From positions 1 through 28,896 of the forward strand of contig WIXG01000652.1 in NCBI GenBank assembly GCA_009869945.1: DNA of 28,896 bases. The letters run 5' to 3'. Below are positions 1 to 10,988 of this stretch, one piece after another. The stretch's first letter is position 1; every line of letters begins with the position of its first letter. Under the pieces are notes generated by a model, which was not told where the DNA came from, did not search any database, and worked only from the letters and a program-made list of their open reading frames with translations. Source of the DNA: Mesaphorura yosii. Taxonomy: Eukaryota > Arthropoda > Collembola > Poduromorpha > Tullbergiidae. Both the position numbers and the translations under genes were made by a program.

Positions 1-701
1 TGATGTGATGATACCAGTGGAGAAACATGAGATTCTGCTTGCGGAGAACGATAAACAGAGTATCGCCCAATTCAACGACTTTCGACAGCGGCATGAGTAG
101 AAACCAGAATGCAGTGGCCATGTTGTGGTCTTCCCTGCAACGCAACGCAGAATTGGCAGTCAATTAATCAATTTTAGCGTGAGCATTGAACATCGTAGCT
201 ATTGTTTAAAACTATTTGCTAGTCTCACCTTGTACAAACCGATCTGTGCAATCCATTCGGCTGTGAAAGCGTGTGCAGCAGTTCGGGCAGCGTGCGCACG
301 AAGGCAGCGATAGAAAAAATGGCGAGACCCGCACTCCAAACCGTCAGTGCCCCACGGAGTTGGTACGGTTTGCGATGCTGCATGAAAGCCTGCAGTCCGA
401 ATATCACGATCACGTATGCGACGGAGTAGTACACGCTGTGGATCCAATTCAGGTGGAACCACTTTTTCCATGCGGAGAGGTCGATGTACTCAAATCCTGT
501 TGGACCCGGGTACAAGTACGATGGATTCGGGCTAGGCACGATAGAGACATGAGGAATTGCGCTGTACGACTCTAGGCTGGAGTAGCTGGAGGCGCTTGAC
601 CCATTCTCTGCTGGCGACATGTGCTGCGAATGCGTGTATGAGTGCGTCCCGCTTTCCCAGAAAAGTAGCGAATCCATTGCGATCGGGATTCCAAATTCCA
701 A
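1..701 (-). CDS. ELOVL-type very-long-chain fatty acid elongase, 5' part (runs off left edge)
   Basis: ELO-family membrane condensing enzyme of the endoplasmic reticulum, which catalyses the malonyl-CoA condensation step that lengthens fatty acyl-CoA. Two exons are visible: 701-229 and 134-1. The donor GTGAGA follows ...TGT ACA AG and the acceptor is GTTGCAG, giving a clean phase-2 join that reads [14 protein letters not shown]. Exon 1 carries a membrane segment ([17 protein letters not shown]) and the ELO pattern [11 protein letters not shown]...LRTLPELL-like. Exon 2 carries the ELO core [15 protein letters not shown] and the histidine box HWYHH (HxxHH), the di-iron site typical of the family. 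The pattern is closest to ELOVL6/ELOVL3. The remaining transmembrane region and C-terminus lie beyond base 1. About 60 residues rich in Ser, Tyr and Pro precede the family domain, which is longer than usual; Met9 (codon at about 677) could be the real start. Family assignment is certain, the substrate class is inferred. Confidence 0.93.
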
Positions 702-2417
702 CGAACTTCGAACGGAAACCGACTGAACTTAACGTAATTTACAGTTGACACTCTCACAGCTACAGCTGAGATCCAACTGACCCAAGATCATGATGGCATT
801 AGCAATTCGCAATTTGCAGATCACAAAATTGGGTACATCAAGTCCACAATTTTCAAAATCATTGCAAAACCTGGCATTACGCAAAATATGGGACAATGAC
901 TGATCTTTGAATTGCGGCCTGGCCGTGTGGCATTCAAAGCACCAAGATCAAAGATTATGTCGAAATGTAAATGACGCGGCAGCAGTGAGCAGGGTTATGA
1001 TTGCGTGATAAGGAAGTAGCTTTAATGTGTACGCGTACGTTGGTCCTCAGACGAGGTACGTCAACAATATGCACGTACACAAGGCAGTTTAGCACGAAGC
1101 ACATGATTCTCGAATTCTTGTATTTTATGCAATGCCAATTGCATCATTTTTAATGCGATTTGATGTGCACAAAGCACTTTGCACTGTTGACCACTTACAA
1201 TTGCATCGAATCTTGCTCTTGCTGACCGACCGATCAACTCGCTTGCGTGCGAAGAGCGAGAGTGATCACGCTTGCCTAATCATATAGTTCAAGTACATTA
1301 TTGCGAGTCAAGCCAGCACAGCGCAACTAAACAATTGCAATGGCAGTGCAGTGCACGCTTATGAGATCATAAACTCAGAAACCCAAAATCAAAATCGTTC
1401 ACGTTTCATGCATGAAATCATTCTAGCTTCATTAAGTACGCAGTAAAGTGTGCTTAATGAGAATGGCAAAACTGAGGATTTATATAAGAATTATGCGTGA
1501 TTAAATATGCTAAGCTGTATTGAAGTACTTGTAAAATGTACTTTCATTCGCAATTTGCACTGGATCTGTAAATCGATTCAGCGTGATGTTGTATGCTGCA
1601 GTTAGCAAGAAAACGAAGCGTGCGCTTCGATGAAGAACTTACAAAAGTGAATTGCGAATTGCATTTCATATTTCATTCTTCCGGTTGAATTTTCATTGAT
1701 GAAGCCCCAAATACAGTTACCCTCTTTCACAGGGTTTTTGCACAAGGTGGAAGAGTAGTGCTTTTCTCGGTATAACCTTTCCAGTTTCAGAGGCATCCGA
1801 CATGGCGGAGGTTCTCAGATCCTGTTAAAGGCGAAGTGCTCCATGCAGGATTTCCTGACCATCGAGCAACCAAGCTAATAAGGACACTGTATTATGAACA
1901 GGTTTCGCTATCATTGATAGTCCCACTGATGCTGAAACCGTCAATTAACTGTACTTGCATTGTAGAGTCGAAGTCAAGGTTTCGCTATTGTTCCAGTTCC
2001 AAGTCCTCGACCTCAATCTTGGAGACGACCAACATAGCTTCAGTGCGTCATTGGCAGGTGAGTAGAAAAACATGTCCATTGCTGTGGTTTTAACCGATAA
2101 ATGGACAATCGGCTCCAGTTCAGTCTTCGGTGGATGGGTAGAACTTGGGTTTGTATTGTCACTGGTTGCTGTACGATGCAAAGGTGCAGTGAACTCCGAC
2201 GTGCCTGTTTCACTGCTTCAAGGTTCCACGAGTTGTGTTTATGAGGTGGAGGTGCAAAGTGCAACAATGTGATGCAATAAAGTGTGATTTGAATGTTTAC
2301 AAAAAGAAAGGTTTCGAGTCCCTTTGCCGCTGGTTAAAAAGCGAAGGCAGTCGGTTTGAATCTTTGTTGAAGAGTTAAGTCAAGTACGGCTCGCCGGTCC
2401 GTCGGGACTTTGACGCT
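702..2417. other. Intergenic region between ELOVL 5' end and SID-1 3' end
   Basis: About 1.7 kb without a convincing gene. It must contain the ELOVL promoter, since that gene is read leftward from 701. Short ORFs at 1602-1796 (-), 1836-2093 (+) and 1945-2181 (-) resemble no family I know and overlap one another. A good-looking donor (GGCAG|GTGAGT) ends an open stretch near 2057 on the plus strand, but I found no partner exon. A 14-base word, ATTCGCAATTTGCA, occurs near 804 and again near 1546. Confidence 0.6.
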
Positions 2418-2446
2418 TTTATTATGAAAAATGAGAACAATTTATT
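2418..2446 (-). terminator. Polyadenylation signals for the SID-1-like gene
   Basis: Two AATAAA hexamers on the minus strand (2446-2441 and 2423-2418) lie 62-90 bases after the stop codon at 2508. Their spacing fits 3'-end processing of the SID-1-like transcript. Confidence 0.55.
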
Positions 2447-2507
2447 CACGGCTGTAATCATTTTCTGTGTTGCTTTCATAAGTTTGTTGCTCTTCAGCTC
2501 GAAAGAG

Positions 2508-5500
2508 TCAAAATACATGGATCTTGTTCCTCTCCTTCATGATGAGCCCATCGTCAAGCGTGAGCTGGCCCAAGAAGGAGAAGAAGAGGGCCACGGCCGA
2601 GAAAAAATGCCACACGTCGTGTTGGTCGTAGTGTTTCCAGAGTTCGAGGCAAGGTTTATTGAGGACTCGCGACTCGGCAGCCGTCTTGCTCCACTCAGTC
2701 ACGTTGCTCCTGAATTTGATGAATGCGTAGACACCTGTGACCGCTGCAACCAAGAAATAAAGGCAGGTTTGGACCGTGAAGGGCCAGTTGGCTGGTTTGT
2801 CTGGATCCTGTTCCTCCTGTGATTTGCGTTCTCGATTCCAGTAGAAGAACTTCCAAAAAACGTATATTAACAATGAGGCGCCCACGTTAGTGAGCAGGAT
2901 GAAAAGCAGATAATTGGAAAAGCGTGCAGCATTGCGGGTCAGGAGAATGCTCATTATGGCATTCACGAGGAAGAGAACAAGACACCAGATGAACCGCCAG
3001 ACCCAAAACGGCTTGTCAAGTCCCGTTTGGGGATTATGCGCGATTTTGAGTGTCTTAGGCACGTGCGAGCCTTGGTTCCTGAATACTTTACGGTAGATCC
3101 AGGTTCTTGATAAAGGGAACCACAAGTGATAAAAAGCCCAGTAGAAACCAGTGTACCATTCTTCTGTGGATATTAAATTTTAAATCAAGGCAAATATGCA
3201 CGTGAGATAAAAGAGCTTCGAAATTAAATCTACCTTCTTGGTTCGGAATCATCTGAGCTTGAGTTTGGGTTTCATTGCTTCGGTTCGGATCTGTTGCCGT
3301 TTCTTCCTTCTTTACTATCTTCAAGGTTCCATGATAAAACAGGCCCAGACAGTAGAAGACAGCGAAGACAATGTGACAGATGCAAAAGATGATACGCGCA
3401 TAGTAGGCGTGCGACTCGGAGCCCCAGTGCTCGATGAGGGTGAAGACAAGTGACACAAGTGTCAGAATCGTGAGCAGAATGAATGGCTTGGTCCTAGCAA
3501 GCAAGCGAGGAAGCCCCCTTCAATTGCAACGATTGGTCAATGCAGAATTTGTTACATTTCTCACCCTGACGGAATCGCTCGGAACCGAATTTGGTGCATC
3601 GTCGAGAGTAGGAGAACTGCAATCACGTACATGAAGGCGACATCGAACTGGAACGTGGATCTGCTCGGGCAAAGATGATACGCACCGCTCAGGACACCTT
3701 CCATGACTAAACTGAGGCCCATTGCAAAGTACGCTCCCCACGGAATGAGGAGCCCACGTCCGCAGACCACGTACTGCCCGCTCCCGAGGAAACTCCTCTT
3801 GCGGCAGTAGACAATGATCATGAACGCGATTCCAAAAAACGCGTAAAGGAGGTTGGAAAGAAGATGGTTGAAATCTGACACGTGCATCTTAGCCCTGCAG
3901 AGCTCGTTGTAGTAGCAAATGTCGTGGTTCCCCGAGTCGGTCATAGAGGCCCATATGTAGTAAATGAATTGCCAGACTGGGATCGCGAAGAAGGCCGAAA
4001 TGAAGAAGGTCGGCTTGCAGAATCGATTTCGGTGACGGGTTACGTCATCCAATTTGGTTTTGGTGGTCGTGGCGAGAACGTCGGCGTATGTCATTGAGAG
4101 TGGACGCGTTTCAGTTTTAGGCTCATCGTTGTTCGTTGGGAGGTTGGGCGGAACCGACCGTTCTCCGGATTCTATGCTGTCAGGGCGGGGTCCGGTTTCT
4201 TGGTCTGACGCGGGGTCGAGATTTGAGTTTCGGCTGCCGTCCACGCCCTTGATTTCTTCTGTTTGTTGTTCTTTATCTACTACCCTCGCATCCAACGGGA
4301 CAGGATTGCCTTTGATGTAGTCGATTGCTGGACGTAAGGCACAGCGGTGAAATGGATAAAAGATTAATACAATAGCAACAAAGAGAGAGAGAAAGAAGAT
4401 TGAAAATTGTATGCCGAGCATGATCCATATGTTATGATCCTGAAAGAAAATGACCACAACGCTGTTCTGACTTGATTCGCTACCATTCGTGTAAATTCAA
4501 TCGATGTACTCTGTTTCAACTAAGACAACTTACCTCGGCATCTTGAATGATCAACGTGATCGTCTTCAGGCGATTCGGGTTTCGATTTGGTATACGATTC
4601 TGGTCGACCTCGGCGGAAGTAGCTGGACTTACGCAGAGTTTGTCACTTGAAAGCGGAATAATGATGATCATGACCCCGTCCGGATAGTGTTTTCTCTAAA
4701 GCGGCCATCAACAAAAGAGTGTTACAACTTTACGACCTACAAAGCTAGCTTGGCAAGCCAAATAGTTGCCCTACGTACGCTAAGCCGAAGCACCGCCTGC
4801 TCCGTCATGGTCTTATACTCGTTCACCTTTGTGATGGTCTCCTCGAGGTCGTACACGGGGCAGTACGGGTCATCGGCAGCTACAAGCGTGCAGATGCTTC
4901 TCCCTTCGCCCTCGGACGTCATGACTACTTCAACCACGTCGGGGCTTTCTGCAGGGCCAAAGTCGTGCCGGAACCACGTGGTCGCCATCGGCGACACCGA
5001 CACCAATGATGACTCGCCAAGCTCCAGCAGAAGGCTGCTACTCAACTTGAACAAGAGTTTAAACTGCACCCCGGACGCGCTGGACGTGTCAATAGTGACG
5101 ATGAGCATGTTCGGGTTGTCGCCCTTCACCGCTTTCTTGTGCTTCGCAAGGCATAGTGTCCTGTTCGAAGAGAAGTACCATGTCTCCCTCTTGGAAACAG
5201 GCTTATCGTCTTGGAAGGAATACGGCAGAATCACGTTCGTGTTGGAGAGCTGCTGATGAGCGGAGACAATGATCGGGGTTGTATGATCAGTAGTCTCGGG
5301 TACGGAGACGTAGAGTTCAAGTCGTCCCATAATAAAGTCCCAATTTTGATTCCTAGCTTTCGCCAGGTCGATCTTTAGAGTGCAGGTGCAGTTTGCTCGA
5401 GCGGTCCCGGTGAAGGCTCCTTTGTCAATGGACCACTGCACTGCCGAGTCAGAACAGCAATCAACCGCCTGGGCCTGGAATTGCGCCTGAACCAGGTTGA

Positions 5501-5555
5501 CGACAAGACACGCTAATAGTAGTAAGAGCAGTTTCGTGGGTGACCAGCGCGCCAT
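2508..5555 (-). CDS. sid-1: SID-1 / SIDT family transmembrane protein (systemic RNAi defective-1 like)
   Basis: Multi-pass membrane protein of the SID-1/SIDT family, which binds and moves double-stranded RNA across plasma or endolysosomal membranes. Five exons: 5555-4779, 4695-4534, 4439-3565, 3493-3234, 3163-2508; total 2730 bases, 909 residues, all junctions in frame. Exon 1 has a signal peptide (Leu-rich after MARWSPTK) and the extracellular beta-rich domain ending in CPVYDLEETI...YKTMTEQAVL, a family hallmark. Exon 2 finishes the ectodomain. Exon 3 has the first TM helix, a ~120-residue polar cytosolic loop, then GNHDICYYNELCRAK and MEGVLSGAYHLCP...FQFDVAFMY. The last exon ends HDVWHFFSA...LTLDDGL...HVF, the typical family terminus. 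The conserved Ser, Asp and His residues (SGAYH, FQFD, HDVWH) match the metal-binding set of the CREST superfamily. It is slightly longer than human SIDT1/2 (about 830). SIDT paralogues cannot be separated here, hence the generic symbol. Confidence 0.96.
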
Positions 5556-6044
5556 TTCGTTGTGTCGTTATTTGTTGTAAAATGAAGTTTGTTCTGATTT
5601 TTGGCTGTAGCCAGCGGTTTTTATGGACCGGATCGAGTTGATAAATATTTGTTTGTCATTGCCAGTTAACATTCAGTCGCGGTTGGTCTTTCATATTTGC
5701 ACAGTTTACAAATTCACCAAACTGTGCAACCTGAGCCGTGAGCTCAGACAGCACCAAAGTGAGCCCACCATTGAAATCAAGTTAAACTTTATTGACACTT
5801 TCCGCCCATTCCATCCGCATTTGGGATTTTGGTTTCTGCCACGATACCGGTGAGCTATCTGACGCTTGTTCATTCCAACACGTAAAATGTAAAATTAATC
5901 TCCTACATTTCAATTAGATAAGATAAGATGAATGATGCATACCAAAATCAGCTTAAATCCGCCATTCGCAAGCGTTTCCGAGGTCATTCTGTATTCCGTT
6001 ACTACTTACTCGTTAAGACGGATTAAGGTGCAGACGGGGCGGCC
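5556..6044. other. Intergenic, upstream of the SID-1-like gene
   Basis: Holds the promoter of the leftward SID-1-like gene and whatever drives the plus-strand ORF at 6045. Open frames here (5623-5853 and the start of 5932-6483) have no recognisable domain. I see no RNA gene or repeat. Confidence 0.5.
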
Positions 6045-6500
6045 ATGGCACAGGTGTTCCTTCCCATCCTTTACTGTTGTGTCATTCTTGCTGTGTGTTG
6101 CCCACCGGCTTGAACGAACTGCAGCTGCCAACCCGCCCAGCATTAGGAATACTTTGCCAGTGTACACTTTCGTGCTGGATTACATGGACAGACCTTCGGT
6201 ACGGATTACCATTTATAAGGATATTGGTGACGACGTCATTCTGCACCCAGTGTATGCGAATGACAGCCGAATGACCCGCAATACAAAATTCTGCTGCTCG
6301 TTGAAGGAATGGATTGCCGAGCATCAAACGACACCATTTACCTCGAAATCAATGACAATGTTGGGAACTCAGTCCGTTGTTGCGATACGATCACGAACAA
6401 TGACGAAGTGCTCATGTTCGAAGGCAGTCGCGTGGTCCGGATTCGCAAGAGTGAGCACGCAAGCATCCGCAACTCGGCCTTGATCATCGCTACGATCTAA
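6045..6500 (+). pseudogene. Short secreted-type ORF, unrecognised, with two frame breaks
   Basis: I do not recognise the product. ATG at 6045 opens a stretch that looks like a signal peptide (MAQVFLPILYCCVILAVCC), then meets TGA near 6111. The protein-like pattern continues in the +1 frame from about 6120 to 6265 (YTFVLDYMDRPSVRITIY...GDDVILHPVYAND). It then returns to the first frame from about 6264 (QYKILLLVEGMDCRASND...YLEINDNVGNS...ALIIATI), ending at TAA 6498-6500. No GT-AG intron of plausible length bridges either shift; the only candidates are about 30-40 bases long and lack a pyrimidine tract. The reading is therefore a decayed gene of about 150 residues, or assembly indels in a real one. 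The choice of frames rests on residue composition only. Confidence 0.35.
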
Positions 6501-6667
6501 TGCGGTAATCACGCCTGAATCTTGATGCTATCTATCTAAGTTACAAACAAAACAAAATTAGTATTTAAGAGAGGCACTAACTACACAATAAAAGTGTATC
6601 ATAGTTAATGGCCATTCAGTAATTTGTCCTGTTCCATAGCTGCTGCTATTTTTTCTTTCCTTCTTCA

Positions 6668-6957
6668 GATCGCAGCACCTTTTGGTGGACTCACCTTTTG
6701 CCTCCGAATCTTCATCACCAAAGAAACTGCATCTTCTTCGCTCAGAAACGGAACAAGTGCTCCATTTCGTTCTCAAAAGTCCTCAATTTCGGGTGCATTA
6801 TGGTGTAGAAGGCCAGCTTGTCAACTTTCGTAGCAATCACGTGCTCCGCGTACTTGTCTTCAAGGCCACGACCAAAGGAGACGAGAAAATCCAGAAATGC
6901 GTTGTACGGCAGGCGCCTCAACCACTCTGCCCGATTCTGGACGAATTCGCCAGCGTC
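6668..6957 (-). pseudogene. Unidentified protein-coding remnant downstream of the SDR pseudogene
   Basis: On the minus strand, 6957-6742 reads as a compact, amphipathic protein-like stretch (EFVQNRAEWLRRLPYNAFL, then GRGLEDKYAEHVIATKVDK) ending at TGA 6744-6742. Shifting frame by one, the pattern goes on as LSEEDAVSLVMKIRRQK and reaches a donor-like AAG|GTGAGT near 6690. The start of the stretch is preceded directly by TAG, so it either begins at a splice acceptor (CGAATAG|GAC, with a poor pyrimidine tract) or is the tail of something broken. It does not match the expected C-terminus of the dehydrogenase remnant next to it. I do not know the family. Confidence 0.3.
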
Positions 6958-6974
6958 CTATTCGCGTCGTGAGG

Positions 6975-7600
6975 GAAGCCATTTCCGAGATGATGATGAT
7001 GATCACAACACGTCTGATGCCCACTGACTTCTTTGAATCGACAGCAGCAGCCTTTTTCAGCAGCGGAAGTAGCGCCTAATAGCCGAAAATCAAGTCTACA
7101 AGTTCATACTTTTATCCTTAAACGCACTGATGGACTGGTGAATGGAAAATTCATCTTTGTAATCATAACTGGAGCAACAGAGTTTGCATTGAAATGAGCC
7201 AGCAAGCTGTACGCCTCCAGAGTGGCCCACGATTGCTTGTCAGGCTGCAAAATTCCGGCGTTATTGATCACCAGATTCAGCCCGGCCGTGCCAACAATTC
7301 CGTCAATTTGTTTTACAGCAGCTGGATATTTTTGCAGTCGGTAACGTCTGCAAATTCAGTGAATGTTGAATTCGATTCGAAGCAACTACATAAATTTCAA
7401 AAAGCTTTCATGAATTGCCAACAATACGAACCCAACTGAATGTGGTGAATCGTGGAGTTCTTTTTGGTCAATTCGAGCAGCTCCTTTGCAGTCTGGAGTA
7501 CGATACGTGGCAAAAAGGGGTTGCGGTTTGTATTTCTGAGCGATTTCCTTAACGAGTTCCAGACTAATACTACGATAGCCCCTGTTACCAGTACGGATTT
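6975..7600 (-). pseudogene. Short-chain dehydrogenase/reductase (sniffer / C-factor type) pseudogene
   Basis: A classical SDR remnant with three exon-like blocks: 7600-7432, 7347-7155, 7075 to about 6975. Block A opens with KSVLVTGA, the strand-1/glycine-rich NAD(P) site, then needs one frame change to give SLELVKEIAQKYKPQPLF-ATYR and another to give KELLELTKKNSTIHHIQL. Block B opens after TTTGCAG with DVTDCKNIQ, hits TAA, then after a shift gives LVINNAGILQP with the NNAG motif. Block C, after CTATTAG, reads ALLPLLKKAAAVDSKKS, exactly the piece that should follow ...MITK in block B. The splice donor after MITK is ATGAAT instead of GTGAAT. Several independent breaks and the loss of the YxxxK active-site region mark it as dead. 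Retained introns show it arose by ordinary duplication, not retrotransposition. Confidence 0.7.
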
Positions 7601-7851
7601 AGGGGATTGGGAGCCAATGAGTATGGCTGTCTAGCTTAGAAATCGTTTGAATTAATTGAATTAGCCTGAGTGCTAAATTGACAAGGGTAGATTTGTCAAG
7701 AATATTGTTTGTGCCAATTATGGACTGTTGAAAGTGAGATCACGGCGGCTCGGAGATTTTGACTTGGTACTTTTGCTCTCAAAAGCATTCTATAATCATG
7801 CAGATTTGACCTATGACTTAAGAGTTGGTTTCTCGTGCATAATTCAAGGCT

Positions 7852-7857
7852 TTTATT
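7852..7857 (-). terminator. Polyadenylation signal for DHCR24
   Basis: AATAAA on the minus strand, about 93 bases past the DHCR24 stop codon. It is the nearest canonical hexamer downstream of that gene. Confidence 0.55.
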
Positions 7858-7949
7858 GGCACTCAAGAACTGCAGAAATTCTTCCAACTTTACAGCTAAA
7901 GTTTAAGTCACAACAGTAACAATGAACTTCCCTGCAAAATTTCGGTCCC

Positions 7950-10092
7950 TTACAAAGGGTCCATGTACTGTTGTCCGACCTCAAATACGTCAATCTCAGG
8001 TTTCACTTTGTCAAACAAATGTGGAAATGCGCCTTCAGCATGATACTTCTTCCGGACAATCTCGTACAAGGTGAGATCGAACATTTCCTCAAATTCTTCG
8101 CGAGTCATAAAAATGTCAGCGTACAGGAACGGGTAGCCGCCAACTTCGCGGGTGAATCTATATAATCACATTAGCCATATCAGCCATTAAATATTTAACG
8201 TGAATTAACGAATAAAACGATTCTTTGCCAAAGCATTCCAACATGAATAAAATGGAGATCGTCTCGACTTACTTTTCCATTTGTCTCAGTTTGCCCACTG
8301 CGTCGTATCTCTGCTTGCGCTTGACCGGTCCCGGGACGCCATAAACACCCAAATCATTGAACATTCCATAATTTGTCCCAGGAACCATCTGATCTGGCCT
8401 CGGCCGTCGCAATTGACCTCTGAAACCGAAGTTCATTGCTTTAGCGTGTTCGTATTCCTAATTCGCAGTGCTGGAAGCTTGGATTACTGGTCGTAGAATT
8501 AACTTACTTATGTTCACCATGGTCGTAGATTCTTGATGGGTAGATCAAAATCGGGTACGTATCAAAGAGCTGCTCTGAAATATTAATTTGCTCCTCCAGT
8601 TTATTTATGGGCAGCACAATATCCTGGAAAACTTGTTTCATGAATGTCATCGCACGAATTCCGGGCGTTGTGGTAAACTTTAAGAATGCAGGTTTCGGAG
8701 GGAGCAGCCAGCCAAACAGGAGTCTGAACAGCGGATGATTACCGAACGGGATCATGTCTTGGACCACCCAAAATATTGCTCGGTCGTGACGTAGCAAATA
8801 TTCTCGTAGCGGAATGTATTCGTCTGATTCACCATCACGGTCAAGAAAAGAGCGAACGTGGCAGTAAAACCAGGGCTTGTACCATCTGGCTACGTGATTA
8901 ATCTGAGTAAGATGAAAACAAGAGCAACTGCACAATAAAACACTTGTCTTGAACAATGCATTGACATTTCATTTCCACTTCTAACCTTGTGCCATTGCGT
9001 AATTGGCGGCTTATCAGCAAAGTTGCCCAGCATGACCACCGCATCGTGTTTAGAGTAGACCGTCGCCTCGACGTAGTCAGGCACCTGTCGCGTGAACGTG
9101 AAGAGCAAATGACTTAATGAAGGCAGACGAAAGCGACAACTGATTAAACCTCTTGCAGTATTACACCTGTTGCTAACCTGCTTATCTTTATCCAACGCAC
9201 CAGACACTTCACGAATAAAGTTGCAATACTCTGTCTGGCTGCCCTTCATTGGAACGTAGCGCATGTGAATGTACGACTTGACAGGTACGATGTCCAACTC
9301 CAGACAAGTCAACAGACCTAACGAACCATGTGACCAGGGTAGGGCATGCCACAGATCGGAGTACTCTCCATCTTTTGTAACACGCACCAGCGAACCATCA
9401 CCAAGCACGACTTCGTAGGATTTAATGGTTTCTTGATACAGCCCAACTTTATGGCTGTACGTTGTCATTCCAACACCGAAGGCAAGTCCTCCAACAGTGG
9501 CATCGGCAATTTCCAGCGTGACAGCCAATGTGTACCCTGAAATTAGGAACGTGGACTTGAACTAATTTATGCATGATACGAATGCGGATTACCTCTCGGA
9601 ATCAAATACTTGGTAATTTCTCCAACTGTGACCATCGGTTCAACTTCGACCGTCAATTTGTCTTTGTTGAGCTTAAGAATGTTGTACAAATTGATTGGAA
9701 TTTTGTGGCATTCATTCTTCTTGAAGAAAGTCACTGATAAGCTTTGCCAATTCGGTCGAGATGTGCAGAGCAGCTTTCGTTCAGCTGGGCGCTGTTTATT
9801 CCATTGGATAACCTACACGAAAAGCAACACCATTTTAAGTTTTGGGTGTATGTTGCTGCGTTAAAAGATTAAGATCGAAATTGAGTTTTCTTACTTGGGC
9901 CTGAATTTGAGCCACACGTTCCTCATGTGTGCCAGGTGTCAATGTCAACTTCCGTTCCAGCCATATCTTAGCCCTGAGTGCGATGTCAAATATGAAACTG
10001 GCCGGCAGGCAAAACAGGAGAACCACAAGCCCACGATTTCGCTCCAGCCATCTAATCACCGATTTCCGGGCCGATTCATTAAGCAAACCCAT
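7950..10092 (-). CDS. DHCR24: Delta(24)-sterol reductase (DHCR24 / seladin-1)
   Basis: FAD-dependent reductase that saturates the C24 side-chain double bond of sterols (desmosterol to cholesterol) in the endoplasmic reticulum. Seven exons: 10092-9895, 9812-9593, 9536-9178, 9084-8986, 8902-8508, 8419-8273, 8157-7950; 1626 bases, 541 residues, all junctions in frame (human protein is 516). The N-terminus has one hydrophobic anchor (GLVVLLFCLPASFIFDIAL). Exon 2 holds CTSRPNWQSLSVTF and the start of the FAD domain. Exon 3 holds ATVGGLAFGVG...SHKVGLYQ and LWHALPWSHGSLGLL, the oxidase-type FAD-binding region. Later exons have WYKPWFYCHV, EYIPLREY, FWVVQDMIPFGNHPLFR and the C-terminal FLYADIFMTREEF. 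All are landmark segments of DHCR24. The whole protein is intact and introns are short (56-115 bases). In sterol-auxotrophic arthropods the enzyme serves phytosterol dealkylation to cholesterol; that role here is inferred from known insects. Confidence 0.97.
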
Positions 10093-10988
10093 TCTAACTT
10101 CTAATTTTGGCTAGCTCTCTATCCAGTGCAATAGTCCAGGCCAGCTTGCAAGTTATATCAGGTAATCTAAACTGCAAATGACAGTGAACTGCACTGGGGC
10201 ATTCGTACTTGTTTAAATTGTACTTGACAGAGCTTAATGAGTGTAAAATGCGATAACCCGACGAATGACATAACATCTCTTGTCAGATGAGCTGTGCTTT
10301 CGCTTCTTTGGTTTTGAATGGTTGATGCTGATATTTTGACATTGGCCTTGAACAAAGATTCCAGCCTCACACGAACTGAGCCAGCGTTCATGTTCTGTCC
10401 GGGTTAATTGCAGGTCGGAATTCCATTAAGCATTCAAAATATTTATTAACATTTCATTGATCTTCATTCAGAGCCAAGAACATGGCAAATAATTACATAT
10501 AACATCATACTAAAATAATTTCTGATGAGATAACACAGAAACTTTTGCTCCGCTAAAGTTTAAGTATCGCATCATTTCATTATTCTGTCTTTTAATTTCC
10601 CTATTCAGTTCTTTTCTCTATTGTTGTGACTTCGATTCATCACGAATCTGATTGCGTATCACATTAGAATCCAAATCAAAGACTATAGACAAAGCTATGA
10701 GTTGGCGTGGGCGTGGCCTGCCGTGGCAAGATTGTTTCTCCACAAATAGAGACAATCATTTTGTGTTTGTACAAAGTTCAAATTAAAAAATAATTAACTA
10801 CGGTTTAAAACAAAAAGTTTAGCTACCACAGTTTGCAAGTAATAAGGACTGGAGTTCGGTAAGCACAAAATGGCTGTACACTAAAAAGTCATCTACGGAA
10901 TGACTACAGGGTATAGAAATCTAGAATAAATTACTACGACCTGATGCTTCAAGAATCAACAAGGGCTTGCCCAGCAATAAACTACAAA
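10093..10988. other. Intergenic between DHCR24 5' end and cueball 3' end
   Basis: AT-rich, about 0.9 kb. It contains the DHCR24 promoter side and the presumed cueball 3' UTR. Small minus-strand ORFs at 10094-10276 and 10167-10391 look like noise. No clear AATAAA was found just past the cueball stop. Confidence 0.5.

Noticed and set aside
1836..2093. Possible exon ending in GGCAG|GTGAGT on the plus strand
   Set aside because: Translation resembles nothing and no matching acceptor exon was found before 2440; kept only as a note on the intergenic region.
4687..5256. Long plus-strand ORF of 189 codons
   Set aside because: Antisense shadow of exon 1 of the SID-1-like gene, whose minus frame has a signal peptide and family motifs.
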